Origin: Bacillus sp. HF117_J1_D
GTDB taxonomy: Bacteria; Bacillota; Bacilli; Bacillales; Bacillaceae_C
Reading direction: 5' to 3'
Length of the DNA: 64,000 nucleotides
NCBI GenBank assembly: GCA_009928435.1
Contig: JAABNQ010000001.1
Span: 178,714-242,713, forward strand
Made by a program: the position numbers and the translations under genes. Below are positions 18,915-27,921 of this stretch, one piece after another (the first letter of the stretch is position 1; each line of letters opens with the position of its first letter). The notes beneath the pieces are model-generated. The model made no database searches. It saw only the letters and a list, made by a program, of their open reading frames with translations, and was not told the DNA's origin.

Positions 18915-19115
18915 ATGAAAGTGCAATGCGTCATTTGCGATAAACAGCACGAACTGGAAAATGACACGCCCCTTGCTAAGAAATTAAGAAATAGGCCGAT
19001 TCATACTTATATGTGCGATGAATGCCATGAAAGAATTGAAGAAAAAACGAAAGCACATCATGCAAGTGGGCAGTTTCAGTTATACAGTTTTAAAGGGAAA
19101 GAAAAGGATTTTTAA
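18915..19115 (+). CDS. ylaI: YlaI-like small zinc-ribbon protein (DUF2197)
   Basis: 66 residues beginning MKVQCVICDKQHELEN. The paired motifs CVIC (residues 5-8) and CDEC (about 35-38) make a four-cysteine zinc ribbon, followed by a Lys/Glu-rich helix and a basic C-terminus. It matches B. subtilis YlaI by position and form. The ATG at 18915 follows AGAGGTGG by 7 nt; an in-frame GTG upstream lies within the ribosome binding site. The function is unknown. Confidence 0.8.
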   Translation: MKVQCVICDKQHELENDTPLAKKLRNRPIHTYMCDECHERIEEKTKAHHASGQFQLYSFKGKEKDF

Positions 19116-19183
19116 AAACGAAAAATAGCGCTTGTCCGTCAGCTGGTTCAAATAGCGGCGCCCTGTCGATTCGCGCAAAAAGT

Positions 19184-19228
19184 AAAAAAGACTTGAAGCA
19201 ACGTTGTAACGATGCTTCAAGTCTTTTT
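19184..19228. terminator. Terminator between ylaI and ylaH
   Basis: AAAAGACTTGAAGCA...TGCTTCAAGTCTTTTT, usable on both strands. It overlaps the last bases of ylaH. Confidence 0.88.
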
Positions 19229-19595
19229 AATTATCGAATGTACCCGCTTTTTTCTCTTTGTTCAGCCTAATTTTATAAATGATTAATATGAGTGCAGCCA
19301 CGACAAGTCCTTCTACAATCGGAAGAAAGATCCCAAGAAAGGTAAGTAGTGTACAACCTATAACCAAAAAGATATAAATAATAGCGGACTTCAACAATGG
19401 AAGTTTCTTTGCAAACCCTAGTTTATAAACGAGGATACAAAGTGCCACAATTGTTAAAAACAGGAGCCAACTTGCCACTTTGGGACTTTGAGTCTGCTGA
19501 TAATAAATTTTAAAAAATGGAGAAAAGCTATTAATCGCATCTTGGTCTGACTTTGTCATGCCAATGGCAAAAAACAGACTGGCAATGAATTTCAT
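19227..19595 (-). CDS. ylaH: YlaH-like membrane protein
   Basis: 122 residues with three hydrophobic segments (about 42-60, 70-90 and 92-108) and a lysine-rich C-terminus ([11 protein letters not shown]). The core [26 protein letters not shown] is diagnostic of the YlaH-like family. It lies downstream of typA as in B. subtilis, separated by a terminator. The function is unknown. Confidence 0.82.
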   Translation of the reverse strand: MKFIASLFFAIGMTKSDQDAINSFSPFFKIYYQQTQSPKVASWLLFLTIVALCILVYKLGFAKKLPLLKSAIIYIFLVIGCTLLTFLGIFLPIVEGLVVAALILIIYKIRLNKEKKAGTFDN

Positions 19596-19622
19596 TCAGG
19601 CTACCTCCCGTGTCTTTAGAAA

Positions 19623-19648
19623 GAGGCTTCTTTTATAAAAGAAGCCTC
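19623..19648 (-). terminator. Terminator of typA
   Basis: GAGGCTTCTTTT/AAAAGAAGCCTC perfect palindrome followed by CTTTCT on the minus strand. Confidence 0.7.
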
Positions 19649-19685
19649 CATAAGCATACCATATTTAAGCAGTATTATAACAAAC

Positions 19686-21515
19686 TTAGGCAAACTTTTT
19701 CTTCTTGGCTGCTTTTTCCCGTTCATTTTTGTTCAAAATTGTTTTACGCAAACGGATGGATTCAGGAGTTACTTCGCATAACTCATCATCATTAAGGTAT
19801 TCAAGCGATTCTTCCAAAGACATAATCTTAGGCCGTTTGATGACTGAAGTCTGGTCCTTTGTCGCTGATCTGACATTCGTTGCATGTTTTGTCTTCGTAA
19901 TATTGACAGCCAGATCATTATCGCGCGAATGCTCGCCAACAATCATTCCCTCGTATATTTCTGTACCAGGTTCAACAAATATTGTTCCGCGATCTTCCAC
20001 ATGCATGATTCCGTATGTCGTAGCCTTTCCGCTTTCCATCGAAACGAGGACACCTTGATGCCTTCCACCAATTTGTCCGGAAGCCATCGGTTCATAGCTG
20101 TCGAAGGTATGATTCAAAATTCCGTAGCCTCTTGTCAATGACATGAACTCTGTTGTATAACCGATCAATCCCCGTGCAGGAACATGGAATATCAGACGAA
20201 CCTGTCCTTTTCCGTTATTGATCATATCCAACATCGTACCTTTACGGGAGCCGAGTGATTCAATAATGCCTCCGGTATATTCCTCTGGAGTATCAATTTG
20301 AACATGTTCAATCGGTTCGCATAGTACACCATCCACCTCTTTGATAATGACTTTGGGTTTTGATACCTGAAGTTCAAAACCTTCGCGGCGCATATTTTCA
20401 ATTAAAATAGACAGATGAAGCTCACCTCTGCCAGAAACAATCCACGCATCCGGTGACTCTGTATCTTCGACACGAAGACTGACATCTGTTTCAAGCTGTG
20501 TTTTAATTCTTTCCTCGATTTTTCTTGCTGTTACAAATTTCCCTTCCCTGCCCGCAAACGGACTATTATTGACCAAGAAAGTCATCTGAAGAGTAGGTTC
20601 ATCTATTTTCAGCATTGGAAGTGGTTCCTGATGGTCGATTGGACACAGCGTTTCACCAACGTTGATGTCTTCCATTCCAGACACCGCAACAATATCCCCT
20701 GTAAAAGCCTCTTCAATTTCCATTCTCTTCAATCCAAAGAAACCGAATAGCTTAGTTACACGAAACTGTTTTACGCTCCCATCCTGTTTCATCAGAGCAA
20801 CTTGCTGGCCAACCTTGATCGTACCGCGGAAAATACGACCTATTCCTACTCGTCCAACATATTTATCGTAATCCAAAAGGGATACCTGGAGCTGGAGAGG
20901 TTCATCCCTATTTTCCACTGGAGCAGGAATATGCTCTAAAATCGTTTCATACAGCACTTCCATGTTTTCATCCTGTTGGCTTGGTTCTGTGCTTGCCGTT
21001 CCATTTATCCCTGAAGCAAAAATAACTGGAAACTCCAACTGGTCATCATTAGCATCAAGCTCGATAAATAACTCAAGGACTTCATCCACTACTTCTTCTG
21101 GACGTGCAAAATCGCGGTCAATTTTGTTGACTACAACAATGGGCGTCAAGTTTTGTTCCAAGGCTTTTTTCAATACAAAGCGAGTCTGAGGCATACACCC
21201 TTCATAGGCATCTACTACAAGTAATACGCCATCTACCATTTTTAAAATCCGTTCTACTTCTCCACCAAAATCAGCATGCCCCGGTGTGTCCATAATATTA
21301 ATTCTAGTATCTTTATATTGAATGGCGGTATTTTTCGCTAAAATCGTAATACCGCGTTCACGTTCCAAATCATTGGAATCCATTACCCGGTCTTCAACAT
21401 GCTCATTTGTCCGGAATGTACCGGATTGCTTGAGGAGCTGATCGACCAAAGTCGTTTTTCCATGGTCAACGTGGGCAATGATCGCAATATTTCTAATATC
21501 ATTTCTTGTATTCAA
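19686..21515 (-). CDS. typA: Translational GTPase TypA/BipA
   Basis: 609 residues from a TTG start at 21515, which sits after CAGGAGGAA and gives the N-terminus [24 protein letters not shown] motifs: AHVDHGKT (P-loop), RERGITI (switch I), DTPGHADF (G3), NKIDR (G4). EF-G-like domains II, III and V follow, then the BipA-specific C-terminal domain with a lysine-rich end. It is a ribosome-associated GTPase important at low temperature and in 50S assembly in other bacteria. An upstream in-frame ATG is not preceded by a ribosome binding site. Confidence 0.96.
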   Translation of the reverse strand: MNTRNDIRNIAIIAHVDHGKTTLVDQLLKQSGTFRTNEHVEDRVMDSNDLERERGITILAKNTAIQYKDTRINIMDTPGHADFGGEVERILKMVDGVLLVVDAYEGCMPQTRFVLKKALEQNLTPIVVVNKIDRDFARPEEVVDEVLELFIELDANDDQLEFPVIFASGINGTASTEPSQQDENMEVLYETILEHIPAPVENRDEPLQLQVSLLDYDKYVGRVGIGRIFRGTIKVGQQVALMKQDGSVKQFRVTKLFGFFGLKRMEIEEAFTGDIVAVSGMEDINVGETLCPIDHQEPLPMLKIDEPTLQMTFLVNNSPFAGREGKFVTARKIEERIKTQLETDVSLRVEDTESPDAWIVSGRGELHLSILIENMRREGFELQVSKPKVIIKEVDGVLCEPIEHVQIDTPEEYTGGIIESLGSRKGTMLDMINNGKGQVRLIFHVPARGLIGYTTEFMSLTRGYGILNHTFDSYEPMASGQIGGRHQGVLVSMESGKATTYGIMHVEDRGTIFVEPGTEIYEGMIVGEHSRDNDLAVNITKTKHATNVRSATKDQTSVIKRPKIMSLEESLEYLNDDELCEVTPESIRLRKTILNKNEREKAAKKKKFA

Positions 21516-21630
21516 AGTAGTTCCTCCTGCCTGAAATAAACGAATATAACTATAACTTAGCAATTATACCACAATAGTAGCCAAGCCGATATTTTTTTTG
21601 TACAATTAATGAATAAGGAGGGCGAACAAC

Positions 21631-21816
21631 GTGAATGGCATTAAGTTTAATTTTTTGTTTTTAGCCATATTAGCGGCGTTTTCCATCGTAGGGATGGGCT
21701 TTTCCCTCGGTGCAAGAAGTGCAATTGGAATGATTGTCTGTTTAATCATTTTAATATCTGTAATGGGCTATGGCTTTTCTACAAAGAAGAAATACAGGGA
21801 ATCCGGCAAATTATAA
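21631..21816 (+). CDS. ylaF: YlaF-like small membrane protein (DUF5325)
   Basis: 61 residues, almost entirely two hydrophobic helices (about 6-27 and 30-48) with a basic end, TKKKYRESGK. GTG start at 21631 after AAGGAGGGCG. It is divergent from typA, the B. subtilis ylaF position. The function is unknown. Confidence 0.8.
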   Translation: MNGIKFNFLFLAILAAFSIVGMGFSLGARSAIGMIVCLIILISVMGYGFSTKKKYRESGKL

Positions 21817-21861
21817 ACACCCCTTGGTTTTATGATTACACCCCACTTTGGAATCATACAG

Positions 21862-21891
21862 AAACGGTCCAGCAATCATCTGGACCGTTTC
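21862..21891. terminator. Bidirectional terminator between ylaF and suhB
   Basis: AAACGGTCCAG-caatcat-CTGGACCGTTT between convergent genes. Confidence 0.88.
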
Positions 21892-21896
21892 TTCGT

Positions 21897-22697
21897 TCAT
21901 AAACCTTTTGATAAATATTTTTGGATGATTATTTCATGGAGACCCGGTCTTGCCACGACTATTGGGCTTTTTTCCAACATTTTCAATGGCTCTCCTTTTA
22001 AATTTGTTACTTTTCCGCCAACTTCTTCCACAATGATTTTTCCCCCAGCAAAATCCCACGGTGAAAGACGCATGGTTATGTAGGCATCAAGTCTTCCGGT
22101 TGCAACGAATATAAACTCAAGTGCAGCAGAGCCATATGATCTTGTTCCCCTCGCATCATTCACAAGTGGTATTAAGGTCTCTTTTGGATCAATCAGCCGA
22201 TTGGAAATCAGCCACGTTGAATTGATTCCGATTAACGCTTTTTCTACAGGAATTTCCTCTAATGCTGGGAGTCTCTTGTCATTCCAATATGCGCCTTCGC
22301 CAGCTCTCGCATGATACAGTTCCTCATAAACAGCATCATATACAAACCCAAGTCTTGGCTCTCCATTTTCATAAATCCCAATAGAAATCATGAAATTTCT
22401 CTGCTGGTGAACAAAATTGGTAGTACCATCAATCGGATCTATAATCCAAATAATACCAGATAATTCGGTCGGTTCATCTCCAAAACCTTCTTCACCTAAG
22501 ATCCGATGGCCTGGAAACGTTTCCCTTATTTTTTGAGTGAAAAATTGTTCTGTTTCCTGATCAATATTTGTTACTAAGTCATTTGGATTTGTTTTAGTCA
22601 TGATTTCCGGTGTAGTTGCAAAAGAAGAGATAATCCTTTTGCCGGCCTCTTGAAGCCACGCTTTGGCATGTTTATCTATCAATGTCCAATTTGCCAT
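21897..22697 (-). CDS. yktC: Inositol-1-monophosphatase family protein (SuhB/YktC)
   Basis: 266 residues of the Mg-dependent IMPase fold. Metal and catalytic motifs: GEEGFGDE (Glu of motif 1), WIIDPIDGTTNFVHQ (motif 2) and LSPWDFAGGKIIVEEVGG (motif 3). It hydrolyses inositol monophosphate or related sugar phosphates; homologues also act on NADP or fructose bisphosphate. The start ATG at 22697 gives MANWTLIDKHAK and lies 6 nt after GGGGG. Longer in-frame starts lack spacing. Confidence 0.92.
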   Translation of the reverse strand: MANWTLIDKHAKAWLQEAGKRIISSFATTPEIMTKTNPNDLVTNIDQETEQFFTQKIRETFPGHRILGEEGFGDEPTELSGIIWIIDPIDGTTNFVHQQRNFMISIGIYENGEPRLGFVYDAVYEELYHARAGEGAYWNDKRLPALEEIPVEKALIGINSTWLISNRLIDPKETLIPLVNDARGTRSYGSAALEFIFVATGRLDAYITMRLSPWDFAGGKIIVEEVGGKVTNLKGEPLKMLEKSPIVVARPGLHEIIIQKYLSKGL

Positions 22698-22870
22698 TGT
22701 CATCCCCCGATCAGTCTTTCCTTTCTTCAATACTCAGCTTATTGAATATTGCCCATCTTTTCAAGGAATAACAAACGAACTTTCAAAAAGGCGATCAACA
22801 GAAAGAGTCCTTTTAGCGGCACCTGTGTCCCTCGGTACATCTTCCTTATATTTTTTCCAAAAATCAGTCA

Positions 22871-22915
22871 CAAAAAGACGAACTCTTTCATTTAATAATT
22901 CCGAAGAGAGTTCGC
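22871..22915 (-). terminator. Terminator of ykzI
   Basis: CGAACTCTCTTC...GAAAGAGTTCG followed by TCTTTTTG on the minus strand. It explains an otherwise protein-like open frame in this gap. Confidence 0.8.
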
Positions 22916-22953
22916 CACCTACATCTGTTCTATACCTTTTGCTTGCATTACCA

Positions 22954-23148
22954 TTACAATGCTTCCATTTTTATCAGCTCACCGCGGATCCTTTCTAGTT
23001 TGCGCTTCGCTTTTGCCTTCATTTCCTCGTTGTTTTCTTGCATTGCATCATAGAGAACTGCGAGTTCATAGTTCAACTCTAGGTGAAGAACAGCAAGTTT
23101 TTGTTGGTCCACTGCCTTCTTTCGATAAGTGTTGACGACTTGCTTCAT
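22954..23148 (-). CDS. ykzI: YkzI-like short helical protein
   Basis: 64 residues, MKQVVNTYRKKAVDQQKLAV followed by alternating charged residues to the end (KRKLERIRGELIKMEAL), so probably a coiled-coil hairpin. The ATG at 23148 follows AAGGAGTG; a longer in-frame start lacks a site. Its place between yktC and yktA fits YkzI. The function is unknown. Confidence 0.72.
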   Translation of the reverse strand: MKQVVNTYRKKAVDQQKLAVLHLELNYELAVLYDAMQENNEEMKAKAKRKLERIRGELIKMEAL

Positions 23149-23348
23149 TATGAACACTCCTTCCGAGATTAGTGGCAAGTGCTTACCTTATCATTCGCTT
23201 ACTCTATCGTATGATGCCGATTGATTGCCGGTAACAAAATTGTGCACATACCTAGGAAGATGACGAATGACTCTTTGTTTATTAGTTAAATACCCATTTG
23301 TCGATACTTATAAACCCCTGTTATTCTCTGTCTAATGCTGCCGCTTAT

Positions 23349-23618
23349 CTATAGCCGTATTTTTTCTTCAGAAGAAGCCTGTTTCATTTTTTGAATAACC
23401 TTATAGGTAGAATAACCACTCGCCTCTTCAAACTCATTGCAAATATTTTTTTCATCTGCTTTCCCTGGTACAATCTCTTTAAAACGTCGATACGCTTGCA
23501 TCAAGACATTCCTTTCAATACCTGTTTCATATGCTTTTTCTATTGATTGAAAAAAACGGATAACATCTACAGTTTCATCCGTTGACCAATGATGTGAAAT
23601 CGGATATTGATAATCCAT
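23349..23618 (-). CDS. yktA: UPF0223 family protein YktA
   Basis: 89 residues starting MDYQYPISHHWSTDETVDVI, the UPF0223 signature, with a helical body (FFQSIEKAYETGIERNVLMQAYRRFKEIVPGKADEK). The start at 23618 shares its A with the stop of the upstream gene (TAATG, one-base overlap) and follows GTGGAGTG, so translation is probably coupled. The function is unknown. Confidence 0.88.
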   Translation of the reverse strand: MDYQYPISHHWSTDETVDVIRFFQSIEKAYETGIERNVLMQAYRRFKEIVPGKADEKNICNEFEEASGYSTYKVIQKMKQASSEEKIRL

Positions 23619-24583
23619 TATGAAACACTCCACTTCGCGCGAATTTTTTCAGCCTCTTCTATCATTGTTTGCATGAGTTCTCTGACACTGACAACCTCAT
23701 GTATCAAACCTACTGCCTGTCCTGCCCAACCAAATCCTTGCTCCGGTTTGCCCTCATAAATATATTTTTTATTGGCTGTTCCGTTTATGTACTGTTTCAA
23801 TTCTTCGTAGCTTGCCCCCGCTTCCTCAAGATGAATAATCTTTTTTGACAATGGAGTTGCGATTACCCTACCTGGTGCTTTCAGCGTTCTTTTAATGATC
23901 TCTGTGTCTGTTTCAGTCCCATTAATAATAGCCTGCTGGTATTGCTTGGAAGCATGAACGCATTCTTTTGTGGCAATAAACCTCGTACCCATTTCAATTC
24001 CTTCTGCGCCAAGGCTCATAGCCGCCATAATTCCTCTTCCGTCTGCAATACCGCCGGAAGCGATAACTGGAATTCTGACCGCATCTGCAACTGTGGGAAT
24101 AAGGACAAATGTACCGGTGTCATTTCTGCCGATATGTCCCCCTCCCTCCTGTCCAACAACCATTACAGCATCTGCGCCCAGTTCCTCTGCCTTTATAGCC
24201 TGGCGTTTCGCTGCAACAAGTACCAGCTTTTTTATATTTACATCTTCCAGCTCTTGAAAAAATTTAGTAGGGTTTCCACCCGTAACAGAGACCACTCCGA
24301 CCTCTTCTTTAATCGCTACCTCCAGCATATGTTCAAAAGGACGTCCGTGCTGCCCGATGGCAAAATTAACACCGAACGGTTTGTCAGTCATTGCCCTGGT
24401 TTTCTTTATTTCTTCCCTCAGCTCCTCAGGCGTTGATAGTGACATGGCTGTGATTTGTCCTAAGCCACCTGCATTAGAGACCGCTGAAGCCAGCTCAGCA
24501 TAGGCTAAATAAGCAAGCCCTCCTTGGATAATAGGGTACTTGATATTGAGTAGATCGGTCACTCTTGTTTTCCACTTTGTCAT
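23618..24583 (-). CDS. Nitronate monooxygenase-like flavoprotein
   Basis: 321 residues forming a TIM barrel of the 2-nitropropane dioxygenase / FabK superfamily. It has YPIIQGGLAYLA at the N-terminus, FGVNFAIG, GQEGGGHIGR (FMN phosphate and active-site His region), VIASGGIADGRG and GTRFIATKECVHAS. Members oxidise alkyl nitronates with FMN; FabK relatives reduce enoyl-ACP. I cannot separate the two by eye. The conserved QGGLAYLA and GGHIGR favour nitronate monooxygenase. It is coupled to yktA by a one-base overlap. Confidence 0.85.
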   Translation of the reverse strand: MTKWKTRVTDLLNIKYPIIQGGLAYLAYAELASAVSNAGGLGQITAMSLSTPEELREEIKKTRAMTDKPFGVNFAIGQHGRPFEHMLEVAIKEEVGVVSVTGGNPTKFFQELEDVNIKKLVLVAAKRQAIKAEELGADAVMVVGQEGGGHIGRNDTGTFVLIPTVADAVRIPVIASGGIADGRGIMAAMSLGAEGIEMGTRFIATKECVHASKQYQQAIINGTETDTEIIKRTLKAPGRVIATPLSKKIIHLEEAGASYEELKQYINGTANKKYIYEGKPEQGFGWAGQAVGLIHEVVSVRELMQTMIEEAEKIRAKWSVS

Positions 24584-24666
24584 TCCATCATCTCTCCTTT
24601 TGTTTTGGGGTGAATAAAAACAATCATAAGGCGAATTTTAATGAGGAAGTTCTCCTGCCGCCACAA

Positions 24667-24779
24667 CTGTCGCTTCGCTCGCACTAGCACCTCCTGTGCG
24701 TCGGCGGGCTTCAGTTACGCGACGTCCTGTCGCTTCGCTCGCACTAGCACTTCCTGTGCGTCGTAGCTAGACACAGGAA
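24667..24779. repeat. Two-unit 60-bp tandem repeat, locus 1
   Basis: Two copies of TGTCGCTTCGCTCGCACTAG...CTCCTGTGCGTCG start at 24668 and 24728, period 60 bp. The same two-unit arrangement occurs at 41531-41645. It is GC-rich relative to its surroundings. Confidence 0.85.
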
Positions 24780-24830
24780 AGCTTAATCGGAGCACATATT
24801 TCATCTATTTTTATATTTTTCTTACTCTAT

Positions 24831-24861
24831 AACAAAAGGAGCTCCCCGCCTGGGATGCTCC
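24831..24861 (-). terminator. SR1 terminator
   Basis: GGAGC-at-CCC-agGC-GGG-GAGCTCC hairpin followed by TTTTGTT on the minus strand. Confidence 0.8.
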
Positions 24862-24870
24862 ATATTCTAG

Positions 24871-24987
24871 TCAGTCTTCATCTGTTTTTCCATAGCATTT
24901 ACAGCAACAGGAATACAATTTTGTCACTTTTTCATCTTCAACATAATCGATGGTCGCATTACACTCCTGGCAAATGATAATTCCCAT
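24871..24987 (-). CDS. sr1P: SR1P, GapA-binding peptide encoded by the regulatory RNA SR1
   Basis: A 38-residue ORF, MGIIICQECNATIDYVEDEK then VTKLYSCCCKCYGKTDED. The CQEC N-terminus, the YVEDEKVTKLY core and the late cysteine cluster (Cys27-29, Cys31) match SR1P of B. subtilis. SR1P binds GapA and promotes its association with RNase J1. RBS GGTGGAG, ATG at 24987. It lies upstream of pdh, the B. subtilis sr1 neighbourhood. The transcript probably also acts as an antisense RNA on ahrC, as in B. subtilis (inference). RNase J1 (rnjA) is encoded at 35205. Confidence 0.88.
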   Translation of the reverse strand: MGIIICQECNATIDYVEDEKVTKLYSCCCKCYGKTDED

Positions 24988-25038
24988 CTTCTCCACCCTT
25001 TCTGTGAACAGGCTTGAAAACGATTACTCGTTAAAGTC

Positions 25039-25087
25039 ATAATAATATAACACATCCTGTTTTATCAAGCCCAAATTGTATGTCACA
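25039..25087 (-). promoter_or_regulatory. SR1 promoter with two CcpN-type operators
   Basis: On the minus strand TTGATA (25063-25068), 18 bp, TATTAT (25039-25044). Two exact matches to the remembered CcpN consensus TRTGHYATAYW: TGTGTTATATT (25044-25054), overlapping the -10, and TGTGACATACA (25077-25087), upstream of the -35. CcpN represses sr1, gapB and pckA during glycolysis in B. subtilis. Confidence 0.8.
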
Positions 25088-25104
25088 ATTCACATAATAG
25101 GAGA

Positions 25105-25935
25105 TTATTTCGTTTCTGTATCAATTAACATAGGATCTAGGAGTTCGTACCCTTTATCACGCAGTCCCTCCACCATTTCTTCCAATCCATCATTCGTCCA
25201 CTCGCGATCGTGCATAAGCAAATTGGCACCATCTTGAAGCAAAGGAGTATTAACCATGATATCTGCGATGGCCTCACCTGTCATATACTCTTTTTCCCAA
25301 TCATATCCATATGTCCAATTCATCAGCAGCATTTCTTCATCAGCAACGATCTGTCGGCTGTAATCTGTATTCTTGCCAAAAGGGGCACGGAAAAACTTCG
25401 GCTTTTCTCCTATGATGTTTTCCACGATTTCATTTACAGACATAATTTCTTCCTTTTGTTTTTCTTCTGGAAGGGTTGTCAAGTCACTATGTGAATATGT
25501 ATGGTTACCAATTATAAATCCAAGGTCATGTATCTCCTGAATCACCTTTTCTTTTTCAGGGGAATTGATAAAGTGTCCATTGACGAAAAAAATAGCCGGC
25601 GCATTTAGTTTTTTCAAAGTCTTGGCCATTTCCAGCGCATGTTCATCTGGAGCATCATCAATGGTCAAAAGTGCTACTTTGGGATTCGCTTCTCCAATCG
25701 GTTCCAAAGCAAAGGTATTTTGATTCACTTTATATTCTGGAACAACGGAGGTATCCTCTTGCTGCGCGGAATCATCTTTTGGCTTATTTTCTTCCTTCAC
25801 TTCCTGTTGATTTCTGCTTACTTCCTGTTTGGCTGATCCATCATCGGCGGGCTTATCCTTATGTGACGCTTCCTTTGTACCACAAGCAGCTAAAAGCAAG
25901 ATTGCCGCTGTTATGGTGAAAAACTTCTTCATCAC
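25105..25935 (-). CDS. NodB-domain polysaccharide deacetylase lipoprotein
   Basis: 276 residues. A lipoprotein signal with LLAAC (Cys19) precedes a long K/E/Q-rich linker (about 22-65) and a NodB deacetylase domain. Motif 1 is TIDDAPD in place of the usual TFDDGP/TFDDGS, motif 2 is HTYSH (metal histidines), motif 3 is RAPFG, and a late LLMHD supplies the usual histidine. It probably removes N-acetyl groups from peptidoglycan or a cell-wall glycan outside the membrane. The Gly-to-Ala change in motif 1 is unusual. It lies immediately upstream of sr1 on the same strand. Confidence 0.88.
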   Translation of the reverse strand: MMKKFFTITAAILLLAACGTKEASHKDKPADDGSAKQEVSRNQQEVKEENKPKDDSAQQEDTSVVPEYKVNQNTFALEPIGEANPKVALLTIDDAPDEHALEMAKTLKKLNAPAIFFVNGHFINSPEKEKVIQEIHDLGFIIGNHTYSHSDLTTLPEEKQKEEIMSVNEIVENIIGEKPKFFRAPFGKNTDYSRQIVADEEMLLMNWTYGYDWEKEYMTGEAIADIMVNTPLLQDGANLLMHDREWTNDGLEEMVEGLRDKGYELLDPMLIDTETK

Positions 25936-25993
25936 TGTCTTCCTTTCTAAAAATGAAAATACGAATTTACTTTATTATAACTTTTTTTCCATT

Positions 25994-26311
25994 TTATAGA
26001 TAGAGGAGAATAATCACCCCTTCTAAAACGGAAATTCCCCTTCCCGCAGATTTACCATTAAAAACCATCGATCTGTATAGCATATTCAATAAAAGATGCA
26101 TCCCCGCATAAGTACACAAGCTTGTTATCGTAATAAACACAGTGGTTTTATTCGATTTGACTATCATTCTCGCAATTAAGAAAGCAAGATAGAGAAACAC
26201 GGAAAACAGGATGGACTTTGCAAGAATATGATCACGCCCTGAAAGCCACTCCACGAGTGTAAAACCGCTCCATACCATCAACTGCAAAAGAAGGGCCACA
26301 TATTTTTTCAT
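25994..26311 (-). CDS. Small integral membrane protein, unrecognised
   Basis: 105 residues with about four hydrophobic segments (about 5-20, 31-49, 57-77 and the last 15), starting MKKYVALLLQLMVWSGFTLVEW. No family was recognised. It has its own ATG with a weak upstream GTGGTGACATACG site. It lies between the deacetylase gene and the pdh terminator, same strand. Confidence 0.6.
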   Translation of the reverse strand: MKKYVALLLQLMVWSGFTLVEWLSGRDHILAKSILFSVFLYLAFLIARMIVKSNKTTVFITITSLCTYAGMHLLLNMLYRSMVFNGKSAGRGISVLEGVIILLYL

Positions 26312-26456
26312 CGTATGTCACCACTTTTCAAAAAACTAGCTCTTGTATGGAACATATGCATTTTCCCGATTAAATTAAACCTTTTTTAAGAAATTAGAAA
26401 CGCCTCATTACATTAGCCAACGTGCAGAAAGCAAATTGACATAGCATACTTGTCAA

Positions 26457-26498
26457 AAAGAAAAACCCATGAAACTTCGATTTGAAATTCCATGGGTC
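26457..26498 (-). terminator. Terminator of the pdh operon
   Basis: ACCCATGGAATTTC...GAAGTTTCATGGGT followed by TTTTCTTTTTG on the minus strand. Confidence 0.9.
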
Positions 26499-26508
26499 CT
26501 GTAAATCT

Positions 26509-27918
26509 TTATTTTATAATATGGACAGGGGTTCCGAGAGCTACCTCTGCAGCCTCCATCGTCATTTCTCCCAGAGTTGGGTGAGCATGGATGGTCATAG
26601 CCACATCTTCAGCTGTCATGCCTGCTTCAATGGCAAGTCCAATTTCAGCAATCACATCAGAAGCATTCGCTCCTGCAATTTGTCCGCCAATAATCAGTCC
26701 GTCCTCTTTACGAGTAATCAGCTTGACAAAGCCGTCTGTCGCATTAAGTGCCAACGCACGACCGTTTGCTGCAAACGGGAATCTAGCTGCTTCAATTTCA
26801 ATGCCTTCTTCTTTAGCCTGCTGTTCAGTATATCCAACGGAAGCCAGCTCAGGCTCTGAAAAGACGACTGCTGGCATACCGATATAATCGACTTCAGAAG
26901 ACTGCCCTGCAATAGCTTCAGCAGCGATTTTGCCTTCATAAGAAGCTTTATGTGCCAGCTTAGCTCCTTCAACAATGTCACCAATTGCAAAAATGCTTGG
27001 AACATTAGATCTGCGCTGTTTGTCGACTTCAATCAGCCCTTTTTCATCCATCTTGACTCCAACCTGTTCTAAGCCAAGCTCGTCCGTATTAGGCCTTCTT
27101 CCTACGGTCACAAGTACATAATCTGCTTCAATGGTTTGTTCTTCGCCTTTTGCAGCATATGTAACTTTGACTCCCTGATCGGTTTCTTCAACCCCTTTTG
27201 CCTGAGCACCAGTAACGACATTCACATTTTTCTTTTTCAAATTGCGTTTAACAAGTGAAGTCATTTGTTTTTCAAATCCGCCAAGAATATCTTTCGTGCC
27301 TTCAATGATTGTTACTTCAGTACCAAAGTTGGCATAAGTAGATCCTAGTTCGATACCGACATACCCGCCACCGATTACAACTAGACTTTTTGGGAGTTCA
27401 TCAAGATTGAGTGCACCTGTAGAATCAAGCACGCGTTTTGAATATTTAAAGCCTGGGATCTCAATAGGACGGGATCCTGTCGCGATGATGACATTTTTGA
27501 ATGTGTATGTTTGTGCAGAGTTTTCATCCATCACACGAATGCTGTTAGCGTCAACGAAATAAGCTTCACCTTTCACAATATCAATTTTGTTTCCTTTCAA
27601 AAGCCCTTCGACACCGCCAGTCAGTTTTTTCACCACTCCGGACTTCCATTCTTGGACTTTACCAAAGTCAAGACTGACATTCTCCGCTGTAATTCCGATG
27701 TCTTCTGAATTTTTGGCTTCTTGGAAACGATGGGACGCTGAAATCAAAGCCTTTGAGGGAATACATCCTACATTTAGGCAAACTCCTCCCAGTTCCCCTT
27801 TTTCAACAATCGTCACTTTTTGGCCAAGCTGAGCAGCCCGAATAGCCGCAACATACCCGCCAGGTCCGGCACCAATTACAATCGTGTCTGTCTCAATTGG
27901 AAAATCTCCTACTACCAT
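26509..27918 (-). CDS. pdhD: Dihydrolipoyl dehydrogenase (E3)
   Basis: 469 residues. FAD motif [19 protein letters not shown], the redox pair GGVCLNVGC (two cysteines four residues apart), NAD motif [19 protein letters not shown], and the C-terminal HAHPTLGE with the catalytic His. It reoxidises dihydrolipoamide on PdhC and passes electrons to NAD+. It ends the pdhABCD operon, 3 bp after pdhC, and serves pyruvate and often other 2-oxoacid dehydrogenases. Confidence 0.97.
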   Translation of the reverse strand: MVVGDFPIETDTIVIGAGPGGYVAAIRAAQLGQKVTIVEKGELGGVCLNVGCIPSKALISASHRFQEAKNSEDIGITAENVSLDFGKVQEWKSGVVKKLTGGVEGLLKGNKIDIVKGEAYFVDANSIRVMDENSAQTYTFKNVIIATGSRPIEIPGFKYSKRVLDSTGALNLDELPKSLVVIGGGYVGIELGSTYANFGTEVTIIEGTKDILGGFEKQMTSLVKRNLKKKNVNVVTGAQAKGVEETDQGVKVTYAAKGEEQTIEADYVLVTVGRRPNTDELGLEQVGVKMDEKGLIEVDKQRRSNVPSIFAIGDIVEGAKLAHKASYEGKIAAEAIAGQSSEVDYIGMPAVVFSEPELASVGYTEQQAKEEGIEIEAARFPFAANGRALALNATDGFVKLITRKEDGLIIGGQIAGANASDVIAEIGLAIEAGMTAEDVAMTIHAHPTLGEMTMEAAEVALGTPVHIIK

Positions 27919-27921
27919 GCT

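Larger units (their letters stand above)
24831..25032 (-). ncRNA. sr1: SR1 dual-function small RNA
   Basis: From the predicted start a few bases after TATTAT to the GGAGC hairpin the transcript is about 200 nt, near the length of B. subtilis SR1. It carries the SR1P ORF. The 5' end is inferred from the promoter. Confidence 0.75.

Noticed and set aside
22755..22965. A protein-like minus-strand frame between suhB and ykzI (LLNERVRLFVTDFWKKYK...)
   Set aside because: It has no start codon or ribosome binding site, and the region contains a strong hairpin with a T-rich tail (22871-22915) that acts as the ykzI terminator.
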